A stretch of 64,000 nt of DNA, taken from Streptomyces dangxiongensis (lineage in GTDB: Bacteria > Actinomycetota > Actinomycetes > Streptomycetales > Streptomycetaceae). Under the pieces are notes generated by a model. It saw only the letters and a program-made list of their open reading frames with translations, did not search any database and was not told where the DNA came from. Location: the NCBI RefSeq assembly GCF_003675325.1, contig NZ_CP033072.1, forward strand, positions 8,695 to 72,694, read 5' to 3'. The position numbers were made by a program, and so were the translations under genes. Of the stretch, positions 18,529 to 26,951 are shown piece by piece. Positions within the stretch are counted from its first letter, which is position 1, and each line of letters opens with the position of its first letter.

Positions 18529-19700
18529 ATGTCAGTGCAGACTTCTGCACTATTTCTGCGGGGCGACCCGGTGCAGGTTCCTGCACTACCGTCCGTCCCG
18601 GGATCCCTGCCAGCGGGTGGCTGGTCCTGTGACGCGGACAGACAGGAGAACAGCCGACCGAAGAGGCTCGCCGGCGCCGAGGTACGGCGGATCTGGACGG
18701 TTGAGTTGCGCTCTCGCGCGGGCCGGCCTGACCTCGTGTGCGCACACTGCACCGAACCTGCGCCTCAGCTCGAGGCCGCGTCTGCGCGGTCTGCCGCCTT
18801 GGCCCATCTGGCCCGTCACGCTCGGGCTGATGCCCTGCCGGGGCATCTACGCGTCTGCCAGTGCCGGATGCGGGAGTGCCGGTGGCACTCCCGCCACCGC
18901 GGCTGCGCCGGTCCGATCCTGCTTGTCCTCACCTGTGATGCGAACGGCCGCAACTGGCGTCTGGCCGACACCTGTGCGGCGTGCGCGGCCGTGACACGCC
19001 ACAGTGCCGTTGTTCCCGATACACACGTGGGCAGGCAACAGCTCTGCGCGCCGGTGCCGGCCGCCCGGGGTGCCCGTCACGGCGGAGCGGAAGAACAGAA
19101 GCGGGTACGGGAGACCCTGACCTACCTCGCCACCGCTTTGCCCCGGTTCACCTCTCCCGCTGCTCGCATGCTGGCCGTTCAGTGCACTTTGCGTACCGAC
19201 AGCCGTGGACACGTCCGTCTCCCGGCAGGCTTGCTGCGTGGGATGCGTCTATGCGGACGCGGGGAAGTGTGGGAAGAGTTGGCGCACGGATTGTGGCTTC
19301 GGCCGCCGGATCTCAGGACGACACCTGTATCAGTGCGTCTCCTCGATGCCACAGTGCGTGACCAGCTACCAGGCCGCAGTGCACGGTGCCGTGCTGCCCA
19401 CTGGGCCTTGCGGCCAACTCTGCTGTCCCTTCCTCCGTCCGCGCCTGCGGCACTTCAGCTGAGCGCCCTCGTCATTGCCGTACACACCTGCGGGGAGTCG
19501 CACACACCGACATGGAATCTCTGACACGGCTGGGTGGGCACACATCGCAGCAGACCGCCGAGCTGCTCGATGGGCTGGTCGCCCTGCACGCCCTGGCGGG
19601 CTGGCGTCACGACCGTGAAAAGGACGAAGTGTTCTGGCAGTTGCGGCCTCGTCACCCGGAAATGCGCACTGCGCAGTACGCCGGAGCTGGCCGGTGGTGA
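18529..19700 (+). CDS. Cys-rich protein with C-terminal winged-helix-like region, one frameshift
   Basis: The open frame begins at ATG 18529, but that start overlaps the operators, so translation more likely begins further in (for example near TTG 18706 or GTG 18736). The N-terminal half has a zinc-ligand pattern: VCAHCTEPAP, LRVCQCRMRECRWHSRHRGC and DTCAACAAVTRHS. The middle includes LRTDSRGHVRLPAGLLRGMR. The frame changes near 19490. The continuation, TDMESLTRLGGHTSQQTAEL then LDGLVALHALAGW and FWQLRP, looks like a small winged helix. I do not recognise the family; similar proteins occur next to XRE genes on Streptomyces mobile DNA. A role as a regulator or DNA-binding plasmid protein is inference. 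Confidence 0.5.
18535..18550. promoter_or_regulatory. Perfect palindromic operator, GTGCAG-N4-CTGCAC
   Basis: This is GTGCAGACTTCTGCAC, a perfect dyad with a 4-base spacer. A second copy with a different spacer lies 36 bp downstream. A weaker related dyad (GCAGGCCTGC) lies at about 18516-18525. The location just upstream of the XRE start fits a repressor binding site. Confidence 0.65.
18571..18586. promoter_or_regulatory. Perfect palindromic operator, second copy
   Basis: This is GTGCAGGTTCCTGCAC, with the same half-sites as at 18535 and a spacer of GTTC. It lies between the XRE gene and the divergent Cys-rich gene, so it probably controls one or both. Confidence 0.65.
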
Positions 19701-19863
19701 GCTCTGACCGTCGCATGCGTGTCCGTCAGGCCGGACATACGCCACATGGCGGCGAAACGCCCGACGCCCGTATCATCGCTGCCACGCAACCGGGCAGGCA
19801 GTTACTTCTCAACTGATGGGGCTACCGCCGGGACCCCCCATACCGTCAGCGAGGGAACGCACG

Positions 19864-20498
19864 ATGTCCGACAGCACCGCTACTGCCACCGACCTGACAT
19901 CGCAGTACATTCGGCAAGTGACCGAAGACCTTGAGCGCAATGCCAAGGAACAGCAACGCGTCACAACGGAGATCGCCTCTCTACAAGAGCAGTTGGCCGC
20001 CTTGCAGCACGACCACAAGGTGCTCACCACCATGCGCCGGGCACTCGGGGCACCGGGCCAAGACCCCGGCACACCTTCCGCGTCCGCGGCCCCCGTCATG
20101 CCCTCGCCCCGGGAGAAGACGGCTGCGGCCTCCGGCAGGCGTCGCCGCGGCAAAGAGGGTGTGACGGTCCCGTCCGCCACCGTGAAGGTTCGCAAGAAGT
20201 CGGCAGCCGGTAAGTCGCCTGCCGAGGCGGCGCAGCCCACTTTGGTCACCCTCGTCGGCCAGCACCTGTCCGCCCAGACCGAACCGCGCTCAGCGGCGGA
20301 GATCACTGCCGCTCTCAGCCAGGGGCATCCCGACCGCGACATCCGGACGACGGTCGTGCGCACGACCCTGGAGAACCTTGTGGCTCGGAGCAAGGCCCAG
20401 CGCACCAAGCAGGGCAGCTCCGTCTCTACACGGGTCCCGGCACGCAGGAGCAGGCGACGGTTCTGCCGGCTCCGGCGCAGCCCGTAGCTGGTGAGTAG
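19864..20498 (+). CDS. Coiled-coil / winged-helix protein, frameshift near C-terminus
   Basis: The protein starts MSDSTATATDLTSQYIRQVT. Residues about 15-60 form a heptad coiled coil (EDLERNAKEQQRVTTEIASL, then QEQLAALQHD). A charged Ala/Pro/Lys linker follows. Residues about 125-180 look like a winged helix (TLVTLVGQHLSAQTEPRSAA, EITAALSQGHPDRDIRTTV, LENLVARSKAQRTKQGS). Near 20420 the frame shifts; the better continuation YTGPGTQEQATVLPAPAQP stops at 20496-20498. The same domain layout occurs in the gene at 61143-61625. A DNA-binding role is likely, but the target is unknown. Confidence 0.6.
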
Positions 20499-20702
20499 CC
20501 GGCGGGCGGGCGGCGCTCCCTGGGGAGCGTCGCCGGCTGAGCCGTACGTCGCCTTCATCTTCTCCGCGGCGCACGGTGCGTGCTGTCTGACGGTGCCGGA
20601 AGGGCATGCAGCTGGGGCGGGACTGGGGTGCTTGCGGCTGCCGTGGGCTGCGGTTTCGAGTGCTGGCCTCCGAGTGATCCGGCCGTGCCCTCCCGGCGAG
20701 TC

Positions 20703-21811
20703 TCAGGACGGAGGCCCAGCGACTTCTTCGATCATGCGGATGGCTTCGGTGCTGGAGACGTCGTAGAGGGAGGCGGTCTGCGGCCAGGCCTGGTCCGGGG
20801 CCGTGTCGGTGGAGGGGGCAGGGGGGCAGCCGTTGCTCCGTATCTGTTGTTTGAGATAGCGGCCGAAGGCCCAGGCGTCCTGCGCCGCGGTGAAGCGCCA
20901 GCGAGCCAGGGGGCGCCATGCGCGACGGGCGGGGTGCAGGTGAAGCCTGCCGCCCTGGGCCCCCCCATCCAGGGTGTGCAGGTCGTCGTGGACCACGAGG
21001 TAGAAGTCGCCGGGTTCGGCGGGGCTGATGCCCTGCTGTGCGCAGACCGGGCAGCCTGGTGGTGGCCGGGCAGGGATCCGGGGACGGGGGCTGAATGGCT
21101 GTCGCAGGTTGTACAGCGACTCTTCCACGGTGTGTCTGCCTGTCCGGGGTACGGATCGAGGGGATCCAGCCCCTGGGAGAGCATGCAGGCGACGGCTTGC
21201 TGTTCGTCAAGGCGGCCGCGGGTGGGGAACTGGTCGGCTCTACATGCCCAGCACTGGTGGCCGTGCAGGCGGACGGAAGCGAGCGTGGGAGTGCTGTGGT
21301 GACCGCAGTTGAGGCACCTGGCGAGCCAGGGCCGTAATTGCTGGCCGGGGTACGGGGTCAGCGGGTCGAGACCGGCCGCTTTCATGGCCGCAGCGGCTGT
21401 GGCCGCGCTGAGACTATGCCCCCCACAATGGATGCATCTGGCACGTCCGTTGCGGACGTGTGTGAGCCGTTTGGCTTTGACGGCTGCGCACTGGGCGCAC
21501 CGGGAGCGCCAGGCCTTGCCTGCTCCGGGGTAGGGCTCCAGGGGCAACCAGCCGTGCTGTTCCATCGTGGCTGCGGCTTTGGTGCCGTCCAGCATGAGCT
21601 TGTTCGTGAGTTTGCGTGAACGGCACTTCCCCCGGCAGGCACCGGTGCCCTTGTTGATGACGTCGTTGTAGCGCGGGGAGTTGATCTGTCCGCAGCTGAG
21701 GCACGCGCAGCGCCAGGGTCGTTGTGTCCCCGGGAAGGGTTCGAGGGGGCGTGCTCCGCGCGCCAGGAGTGCTCGGACGGCTTCCGCCTCGGTGATTCTG
21801 CGTGGTGGCAT
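20703..21811 (-). CDS. Four tandem treble-clef-like zinc repeats plus a C-terminal domain, one frameshift
   Basis: I chose ATG 21811 (MPPRRITEAEAVRALLARGA) because GGGGGAG precedes it. There are four repeats of about 55 residues, each with P(L/D)xPYPG, PW, CxxC and usually a second CxxC. Examples are LEPFPGTQRPWRCACLSCGQ, LEPYPGAGKAWRSRCAQC, LTPYPGQQLRPWLARCLNC and LDPYPGQADTPWKSRCTTC. Near 21100 the frame shifts and supplies the missing ligand pair (GCPVCAQQG). A C-terminal domain follows, starting DFYLVVHDDLHTL and containing ARWRFTAAQDAWAFGRYLKQ. It has a GIY-YIG-like feel (short beta strand, then a helix after RWRF), but I do not see clear catalytic Tyr and Glu. It may be a nuclease or a DNA-binding island protein. 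Confidence 0.6.
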
Positions 21812-22275
21812 GCACTCCCCCGACTCGCGCTCTCGCGCACCTGGAGGCAGAGCCCCCTGGGGGTCTGCCCGTTCAGCACTGTCCCATTGTGGCGATCGCT
21901 GCCCGGACGTGAGCCGGTTCGGCTCGGATGCATCAGAAAGAGCGTGGAGGACTCTGGTTTTGCGTGGGGGGGTACGCAACCGTGCGGCCTCGTGGCGTCC
22001 GATGCCCGGAGCAGGGAGTTACCTCGGGCAACGATGCCGGTCCTCACGGACGGGCGTGTCATGGAACCTCTATTTTTTGCATCTGCACGTGCAGATAAGC
22101 GGAATGCCGCCTTCCGATCGGTGCGGCGTCATCCAATCGGGTGAACAGAACAAGCCCTTGGCGGCACGCACCCCGGATTGTTCCATGTATCGGAAGCCGG
22201 ATTCTGACCGATTATTTCACGTTGCGGTTCTTTTGGTTACAGACATCGACACCTGACGACCGTTAAGGCGGCATC
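21812..22275. other. AT-richer intergenic region with a 16-bp perfect palindrome
   Basis: There is no gene. ATCTGCACGTGCAGAT at 22081-22096 is a perfect 16-bp palindrome in an AT-richer patch. Its half-site CTGCAC is the one found in the operators at 18535 and 18571. It could be an operator for the genes downstream. Confidence 0.45.
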
Positions 22276-22503
22276 ATGGACAGATTTTCTTCAGAGAAGA
22301 GAATCGGCTCGCAGGGCGGGGTTTTTGACGCTTTGATTTCCCACGGCGGCAGGCGATGGGATGCCTGGGTTACGGTGACGCAGGGGAGGTTGAGCGAGTA
22401 CCTTCTCCATGGAATCAACCGCACGCCCCGGGCAGGGGCGGGCCCCGGTGTGTGGGGACACCTCCGGGGCCCTGGTGCGGACAATCAGAATAGAAAGGGC
22501 TAG
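22276..22503 (+). CDS. Small hypothetical protein
   Basis: This is a 75-residue frame starting MDRFSSEKRIGSQGGVFDAL, with HGGRRWDAWVTVTQGRLSEY in the middle and a Gly/Pro-rich tail. The N-terminal 45 residues look like a folded beta-rich segment. I do not recognise a family. An AAGGCGGC stretch lies just upstream. It lies about 180 bases after the palindrome at 22081. Confidence 0.3.
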   Translation: MDRFSSEKRIGSQGGVFDALISHGGRRWDAWVTVTQGRLSEYLLHGINRTPRAGAGPGVWGHLRGPGADNQNRKG

Positions 22504-22510
22504 TAACCAT

Positions 22511-22759
22511 ATGATTGCCCGGCTTTACGGGGGGCTGGAGTACGCTCCCCCGCCACGCGAAAATACCATTTCGCGCCGTCGTGTTCCAGGAAACGGTTGG
22601 GTGGGCGCCGCCCTGGACGTCCGCCTGCGGCTGAGCCGCATCATCGTGATCGTCGTGGTGACGGCACCGGTGCCCGACTGGGCCGGTGACTGGCGGTGGT
22701 GGGCAGCTCTGGGCCTGACGGTCCGGTTCCGCGCCGGCTTCCTGTACCTGCGGTTCTGA
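22511..22759 (+). CDS. Small putative membrane protein
   Basis: This is an 82-residue frame from ATG 22511 (MIARLYGGLEYAPPPRENTI). A hydrophobic segment, LRLSRIIVIVVVTAPV, and a second stretch around WWAALGLTV could be membrane-spanning. Its length and Arg-rich turns recall the small Spd-type proteins of Streptomyces plasmids, but I see no specific motif. It lies 7 bases after the preceding small frame. Confidence 0.35.
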   Translation: MIARLYGGLEYAPPPRENTISRRRVPGNGWVGAALDVRLRLSRIIVIVVVTAPVPDWAGDWRWWAALGLTVRFRAGFLYLRF

Positions 22760-22877
22760 TGCCGCCGCGCGTGAGCCCCGGCCCAGGGGCTCACGCGCCG
22801 TTCCTGTGGCGCGGGCCGCGGTCCGCGCCACAAGGCTGTCGGGGATCGATGTCATGCACGGGAGCCGAGCGATCAGG

Positions 22878-23870
22878 ATGCGGACGCCAGTTCAACGCAA
22901 GGAGTGCGGTTTCTGCGGGAGGCCGCTGCACCCGCGAGAAGGCCGCGGGCGGCGACGGGACTACTGCGACTCCGTCTGCCGCGGCCGGGCCCGGCGGGCG
23001 CGGGCTGCCCAGCAGGGACTGCCCGTGGTCGTGCCCAGCGGGATGCGTGCGGCACGCGATGTGTCGGCCCTTGCCGGACGCCTCGTCACCGCCGAGCGGC
23101 TGCGACTTCCACTGAATGCCCGCTTCGATCTCGTTGAACACCTGCTGCGGCAGTTGGAACGGTTCACCGGTGCTGCGGTCCATGAAGCCCGGCAGTCCGG
23201 CGCCGGCTGGAATGAGGTGGCAGCCGCTGCCGGAGTGACGGCGGCGCAGGCCAGGACCCGATGGGACGAGGTCGCCCTCAGGGCACTTTTCCCTGCGCTG
23301 CCGTGGTGCGACCGGCGCAGGGCGCAGCAGCGCCTGTCGGACGCGCTGGCGTACCTGCAGGCCGGCTCGAGTGTGCCGGTCGATGAGGGTGCGGAACGTG
23401 CGGGGATCACCCTGCCCTACCTCACGCAGATCCTGGAGGGCGATTGCCTGCCGACCTGGCCGGAGGTGTACACGCTGGCGAGCGTGTTCGGCGGCCGGGC
23501 GGAGGATCTGCGGGTGTTGTGGGAGAGCGCCTCGGGCACGGTGCGCTCTCCGGGTCTGCCGGCCAAGGGTGCGGCCGGCTATCTGGCCGCCGGCCTGCGG
23601 GGTCTGTATCTGTCGGCCGGTTCACCCAGGCTGGACCAGTTCAGCCAGCAAGCTCTGCTGCCTGAGTGTCTCGACCAGGTGCTCGCCGGTCACCATGCTC
23701 CGCCCTGGCCGGTTACGGCACGGCTGGTACGCGCCCTGGGCGGGCGGGCCGAAGAGTTCGAGCCTTTGTGGCAGGCAGCGCGCCAGGCCGCGATCGATCT
23801 GCGCGGGGCGGCCTCGAGTGACTATCTGGGATGCGCCGGGTGCCGGGACACCGCGCACGGCGCACCGTGA
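22878..23870 (+). CDS. Zinc-finger plus HTH DNA-binding protein
   Basis: I chose ATG 22878 (MRTPVQRKECGFCGRPLHPR); ATG 22851 is possible. Residues about 10-40 form a small zinc finger (CGFCGRPLHPREGRGRR, then YCDSVCRGRARRAR). The middle region has an HTH of the KorB/XRE kind (SGAGWNEVAAAAGVTAAQAR). The C-terminal half contains repeated XRE-like segments (AERAGITLPYLTQILEGDCL, PTWPEVYTLASVFGGRAEDL, RLDQFSQQALLPECLDQVLA). The gene is intact, 330 residues long. A transcriptional regulator role is likely. A C-terminal GCAGCRD may bind metal. Confidence 0.6.
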   Translation: MRTPVQRKECGFCGRPLHPREGRGRRRDYCDSVCRGRARRARAAQQGLPVVVPSGMRAARDVSALAGRLVTAERLRLPLNARFDLVEHLLRQLERFTGAAVHEARQSGAGWNEVAAAAGVTAAQARTRWDEVALRALFPALPWCDRRRAQQRLSDALAYLQAGSSVPVDEGAERAGITLPYLTQILEGDCLPTWPEVYTLASVFGGRAEDLRVLWESASGTVRSPGLPAKGAAGYLAAGLRGLYLSAGSPRLDQFSQQALLPECLDQVLAGHHAPPWPVTARLVRALGGRAEEFEPLWQAARQAAIDLRGAASSDYLGCAGCRDTAHGAP

Positions 23871-24074
23871 GACGCCGGCAGGCTGCGCACGATCGAAAGC
23901 GGTGATCGCCGGCGGTCGTGAGCCGGCCGGCCGCGCTCCGGTGTGCACCGGCGCATTTTCTGTCCCTCGTTCCGTTATTTCTGTCCCCCGATGTTTGGCT
24001 TCCTTCTGCTTGGATGCCATCATCTGCCCCTCTACCATGGGAGGATTCTCCGAGTCGGACACCTGGGGGCATAC

Positions 24075-24887
24075 GTGACATTAGCGGCGGGAAATTCCAA
24101 AGCAGGTATTGACGTGAGCATGCCAAGCGTGGCACGGATGTACGACTGGCTCCTGGGCGGCGTGGAGAACTACGCCGCCGACCGAACGGAGTGCGAGAGA
24201 CTCCTGCAGATCGCCCCGAGCAGCAAGATTTTGGCACGGAACAACCGTGCCTTCCTGCAAAGGGTGGTCAGGATTCTGGCGCAGGACTACGGGATCCGAC
24301 AATTCATCGATCACGGATCAGGGCTGCCCACGCAGGACAACGTCCACCAGATCGCTCAGCGCATCGACCCGCAGGCCCGGGTCGTCTACATCGACAACGA
24401 TCCCAGCGTACTCGCGCACGGCCGCGCCGCGCTGGAGGAGAACGACAACACCGTCGTCCTCAATGCCGACATGCGCCACACCGACCGCATCCTGCGGCAT
24501 CCCGAGGTCCAGAATCTGATCGACTTCACGCAACCCGTCGCGGCCCTGTTCGTGTCGGTGCTGCACTGCCTGCCCGATCAGGACCGACCCGAAGAACTGG
24601 TACGCCGCGTCAGCGGCCATCTGGCGCCCGGCAGCTTCCTGGTGGTCTGCCAGCTCGTCAGCCACCGCGCCGAGGTACGGGACCGGGTGACCGAACTGAT
24701 GCAGGTCGCCACACACGGCCACTGGGGCCGGGTACGCGAAGAACACGAGGTCCGCGCTTACCTCGACGGACTGGACATCCTCGACCCCGGACTGGTCGAT
24801 GTCACCCAGTGGCGCCCCGACAGCGAAGTCGTGGCCCGGCCTCAACACCAGGAGTGGGTCGAGTGGGGCGGCGTAGCCCGGCTCTGA
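24075..24887 (+). CDS. SAM-dependent methyltransferase (DUF574 / Methyltransf_19)
   Basis: The protein starts at GTG 24075 after GGGGGC (VTLAAGNSKAGIDVSMPSVA). Family landmarks are RMYDWLLGGVENYAADR, NRAFLQRVVRILAQDYGIRQ, FIDHGSGLPTQDNVHQIAQ (SAM-binding loop), VVYIDNDPSVLAHGRAAL and ADMRHTDRILRHPEV. The C-terminus has DGLDILDPGLVDVTQWRPD. Such enzymes are abundant in Streptomyces, usually beside Scr1-type XRE and DUF397 genes; substrates are unknown. Here only a fragment of the XRE partner follows, in the opposite orientation at 24922. A decayed copy of this gene lies at 39312. Confidence 0.8.
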   Translation: MTLAAGNSKAGIDVSMPSVARMYDWLLGGVENYAADRTECERLLQIAPSSKILARNNRAFLQRVVRILAQDYGIRQFIDHGSGLPTQDNVHQIAQRIDPQARVVYIDNDPSVLAHGRAALEENDNTVVLNADMRHTDRILRHPEVQNLIDFTQPVAALFVSVLHCLPDQDRPEELVRRVSGHLAPGSFLVVCQLVSHRAEVRDRVTELMQVATHGHWGRVREEHEVRAYLDGLDILDPGLVDVTQWRPDSEVVARPQHQEWVEWGGVARL

Positions 24888-24921
24888 AGGCGCCTGCCCC
24901 CGTCGACGGGGCGCCACCGCC

Positions 24922-25007
24922 GGCGCGGGCCGCGTAACGGTCCCTCGCCTCTGCCAACAGATCCCGGCTGTCCCTCATACGTTCCGAGGCGGCGAGCACC
25001 TCGATCG
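24922..25007 (-). pseudogene. C-terminal fragment of an Scr1-type XRE regulator (DUF5753)
   Basis: The reverse strand encodes VLAASERMRDSRDLLAEARD then RYAARAGG, nearly identical to the last residues of the intact regulator at 40366-41304 (ASQRMRDSRDLLVEARDRYA). About 85 bases are shared at high identity. Everything upstream is replaced by an integrase fragment on the other strand. Confidence 0.7.
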
Positions 25008-25013
25008 AAGGGT

Positions 25014-25322
25014 CCACCCTCACCCGGCACTTCAACACCCTGCTCCGCCAGGCCAGGCTCCGCCGCATCCACTTCCACGACCTCCGCCACTCGACCGCGA
25101 CGCTCCTCCTGGAGCAAGGAGTGGAACTCGTCGTCCGTCATCAAGGAGCTGTTGGGGCATGCACACATCGGCGTGACCGCGGCCGTGTACGCCCACGTGC
25201 GGCTCCGCTTCCAGCGCGACGCCATCGACCTACTCAGCAACACCCTCCGCAGCCCCGCCGAGACCACCAGCAAGCCCGACGACAGCGACGAACCGCCCCT
25301 CGTTGGAGCCACTGTCCGCTGA
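25014..25322 (+). pseudogene. Tyrosine recombinase (phage integrase) C-terminal fragment
   Basis: The text begins in mid-domain (STLTRHFNTLLRQARLRRIH). It contains the catalytic box FHDLRHSTATLLLEQGVE and, after a frame change near 25135, KELLGHAHIGVTAAVYAHVR. It ends ATVR at the stop 25320-25322. The N-terminal and core domains are absent. The last bases overlap one copy of the 21-bp direct repeat. It probably records an integrated element that has since been lost or rearranged. Confidence 0.7.
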
Positions 25323-25334
25323 CGTTGCCGTCAA
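25314..25334. repeat. 21-bp direct repeat, copy 1 (integrase 3' end)
   Basis: GTCCGCTGACGTTGCCGTCA plus one A, identical to 26358-26378. It covers the last integrase codons and stop. The two copies bracket the orphan toxin/immunity cassette. They may be attachment-site remnants or duplicated integrase tails. Confidence 0.7.
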
Positions 25335-25355
25335 TCACTGCCGTCAGACGCCCTA

Positions 25356-25390
25356 GAGGCCCCACCGGAACATCATTCCGGTGGGGCCTC
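25356..25390. terminator. Bidirectional hairpin terminator
   Basis: This is a perfect 15-bp stem, GAGGCCCCACCGGAA with its complement, and a CATCA loop. It sits between the integrase fragment (plus) and the orphan immunity gene (minus), 9 bases beyond the latter's stop. It is closely related to the hairpin at 26385-26422. Confidence 0.8.
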
Positions 25391-25398
25391 AGGGGTTA

Positions 25399-25924
25399 TC
25401 ACTGACCGATATCGACGGGAGGCCCCTCGCTGAGCGGCCAAGCTTCGCGCCAGATATCACTTCTATATAGAGAGACGGAAACTTCGCCGACTCGGCCTGA
25501 AACGGATCCATCAATGGTTGACCATTCATGGATCTCGCTATTTCTTCGAAACCATCGAAATCCCGCCGCTCGCAAGAGAGAACATCCGCGCAAGCGCCTT
25601 TCGAACATCCAGATCGCGATCAAGCCGCTCCAACGACTCGAACCTTGCTGGATCAAGATCGATCGTGGCGATTCCGCCAGCTTCCTTGCTATCTGCGGCT
25701 GAGAACAACACGAGACCGGTATGCCACACAACCCCTCCTCGCTCCTCACGCATCAGCGACTGGAGGAGGAGGGCACCATCCCTGACCTGGCTGCGGAGCG
25801 CGTCTACTGAGGACCATCGAGTTGCCCAGCCGCGACTCTCCGCCTCCGCCTGGATCGCGAGCAGCGTATCGAAGGTGATCATACACACGCGAAAGTCAGG
25901 GTCGGTCGAATGGATCAGTGGCAT
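25399..25924 (-). CDS. Immunity protein of orphan toxin cassette, one frameshift
   Basis: The protein starts MPLIHSTDPDFRVCMITFDT. It continues SLMREERGGVVWHTGLVLFS, then IATIDLDPARFESLERLDRD and LDVRKALARMFSLASGGISM. It shifts frame near 25545 to EIHEWSTIDGSVSGRVGEVS and ends at 25399. Its length (about 170), mixed alpha/beta composition and lower GC than the surroundings are typical of polymorphic-toxin immunity genes. It begins 6 bases after the orphan toxin tip on the same strand. I do not recognise the family. Confidence 0.55.
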
Positions 25925-25930
25925 CAGGCA

Positions 25931-26270
25931 CTACTCCGGGTTGTAGACGTCAATGCGTATTGGTGTATCTGAATCAATTCGCCCGTCCCTGACTCTTGTT
26001 TGGAGTTCGTCCCAACGGTGATGCCCACCAAGGATCTTGCCGTCGCGCGAGACGAGAATTCCGTCCCCTTCACCAGGGTTGTTGATTCCGTCCAGAAGTT
26101 CTTCATTGCTCAGTTCTTCGTGATACCACTGCGACGCCGGGTCCCGAGTCTTCTGACCCTCGGTGTATTTTCCGATATCACCGGCCTTCTCGGTCCGCGT
26201 CGTGATCCCCGGTCCACACGTATTGTGCACAAGAACTGGAGTTATCCCAGCCAGTACATAGTACGTGTGC
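25931..26270 (-). pseudogene. Orphan polymorphic-toxin C-terminal tip (ParB/sulfiredoxin-like)
   Basis: The frame reads VAHTYYVLAG, then ITPVLVHNTCGPG. This is the conserved HINT/pretoxin junction without any upstream HINT or RHS sequence. The toxin follows: KAGDIGKYTEGQKTRDPASQ, LSNEELLDGINNPGEGDGIL, SRDGKILGGHHRWDELQTR, and TPIRIDVYNPE. The GxxGGHHRWxxL segment recalls ParB/sulfiredoxin-like nuclease toxins. There is no start codon or secretion signal, so it would act only after recombination onto the RHS gene upstream through the shared HTYYVLAG junction. GC is lower than in the flanks. Confidence 0.7.
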
Positions 26271-26286
26271 TACGCGGCCCCTCTCT

Positions 26287-26304
26287 ATCTGCGTATTTGC
26301 AGAT
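26287..26304. promoter_or_regulatory. Interrupted palindrome ATCTGC-N6-GCAGAT
   Basis: Perfect 6-bp arms flank GTATTT. It resembles the uninterrupted palindrome at 22081-22096 (same ATCTGC/GCAGAT ends). It lies just upstream of the orphan toxin tip, so it could be an operator or a recombination-site remnant. Confidence 0.35.
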
Positions 26305-26357
26305 CAGCGCCGGTTTCGGGTTCCGCTGGTGTCCGTGGTTGTGCGGCCGCAGCCGTC

Positions 26358-26378
26358 GTCCGCTGACGTTGCCGTCAA
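26358..26378. repeat. 21-bp direct repeat, copy 2
   Basis: Identical to 25314-25334. The bases before it (reading AAAVVR then stop) look like the last codons of another integrase, the rest being absent. Like copy 1, it is followed within a few bases by a GGGGC-stem hairpin. Confidence 0.7.
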
Positions 26379-26384
26379 ACACAC

Positions 26385-26422
26385 CTGAAGCCCCACCGGA
26401 AATTAATCCGGTGGGGCTTCAG
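26385..26422. terminator. Hairpin terminator downstream of the first immunity gene
   Basis: This is a perfect 16-bp stem starting CTGAAGCCCCACCGGA, with an AATTAA loop. It lies about 60 bases beyond the immunity gene that ends at 26486 and is a diverged twin of the hairpin at 25356. Confidence 0.8.
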
Positions 26423-26485
26423 ATTTACTGATGAAACCCTAGGACCACCATCGAGTCCTCTTCATTTCAACAGTTCGAAATTGGG

Positions 26486-26947
26486 TCACGACGACGATTT
26501 GAATCGCTCTACATCTCGACGGATCGGGCCAACCCGGGGAACTCGATCCCACCACCATTCGCCATTCGATCGCTCACCGCCATCGAGGCGACGAACAATT
26601 CCAGATTCATCAATTTCAGTGAACTGCGTAAATCTTGAGTCGACATCATCGAGTGCCAATCTGAATCCCTCAAGGAAATTCGAGTCGATGTTTTTCATGC
26701 CACGAAATACGAAGCTTCTGAGCGCGAGGGCGGCAATCAAATCATAGACGCCCCACACCGTCCTTTCAGAATCTGGTAGCCCAACCTCTGCCTCGATCCT
26801 GAGAACGTGATTGCGCCAGCTCTCCAGCAGCTCAACCAGCCCTAGAGCCCGCTCCGGGGCGACTGGAACTGAGACGTCTTCCAGTCGACGAATATCCATA
26901 TCCGTCAGGAAGCATCCGAGCCATTCGCCTCGCTCGCTAGTATTCAT
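26486..26947 (-). CDS. Immunity protein for the RHS/HINT toxin
   Basis: This is an intact 153-residue protein (MNTSERGEWLGCFLTDMDIR). It has an alpha-helical middle (LVELLESWRNHVLRIEAEVG, VWGVYDLIAALALRSFVFRG) and an acidic region (LALDDVDSRFTQFTEIDESG). It starts 4 bases after the toxin stop and shares the low GC of the toxin tip. Position and size make an immunity role likely. I do not recognise the fold. Confidence 0.6.
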   Translation of the reverse strand: MNTSERGEWLGCFLTDMDIRRLEDVSVPVAPERALGLVELLESWRNHVLRIEAEVGLPDSERTVWGVYDLIAALALRSFVFRGMKNIDSNFLEGFRLALDDVDSRFTQFTEIDESGIVRRLDGGERSNGEWWWDRVPRVGPIRRDVERFKSSS

Positions 26948-26951
26948 TCAT

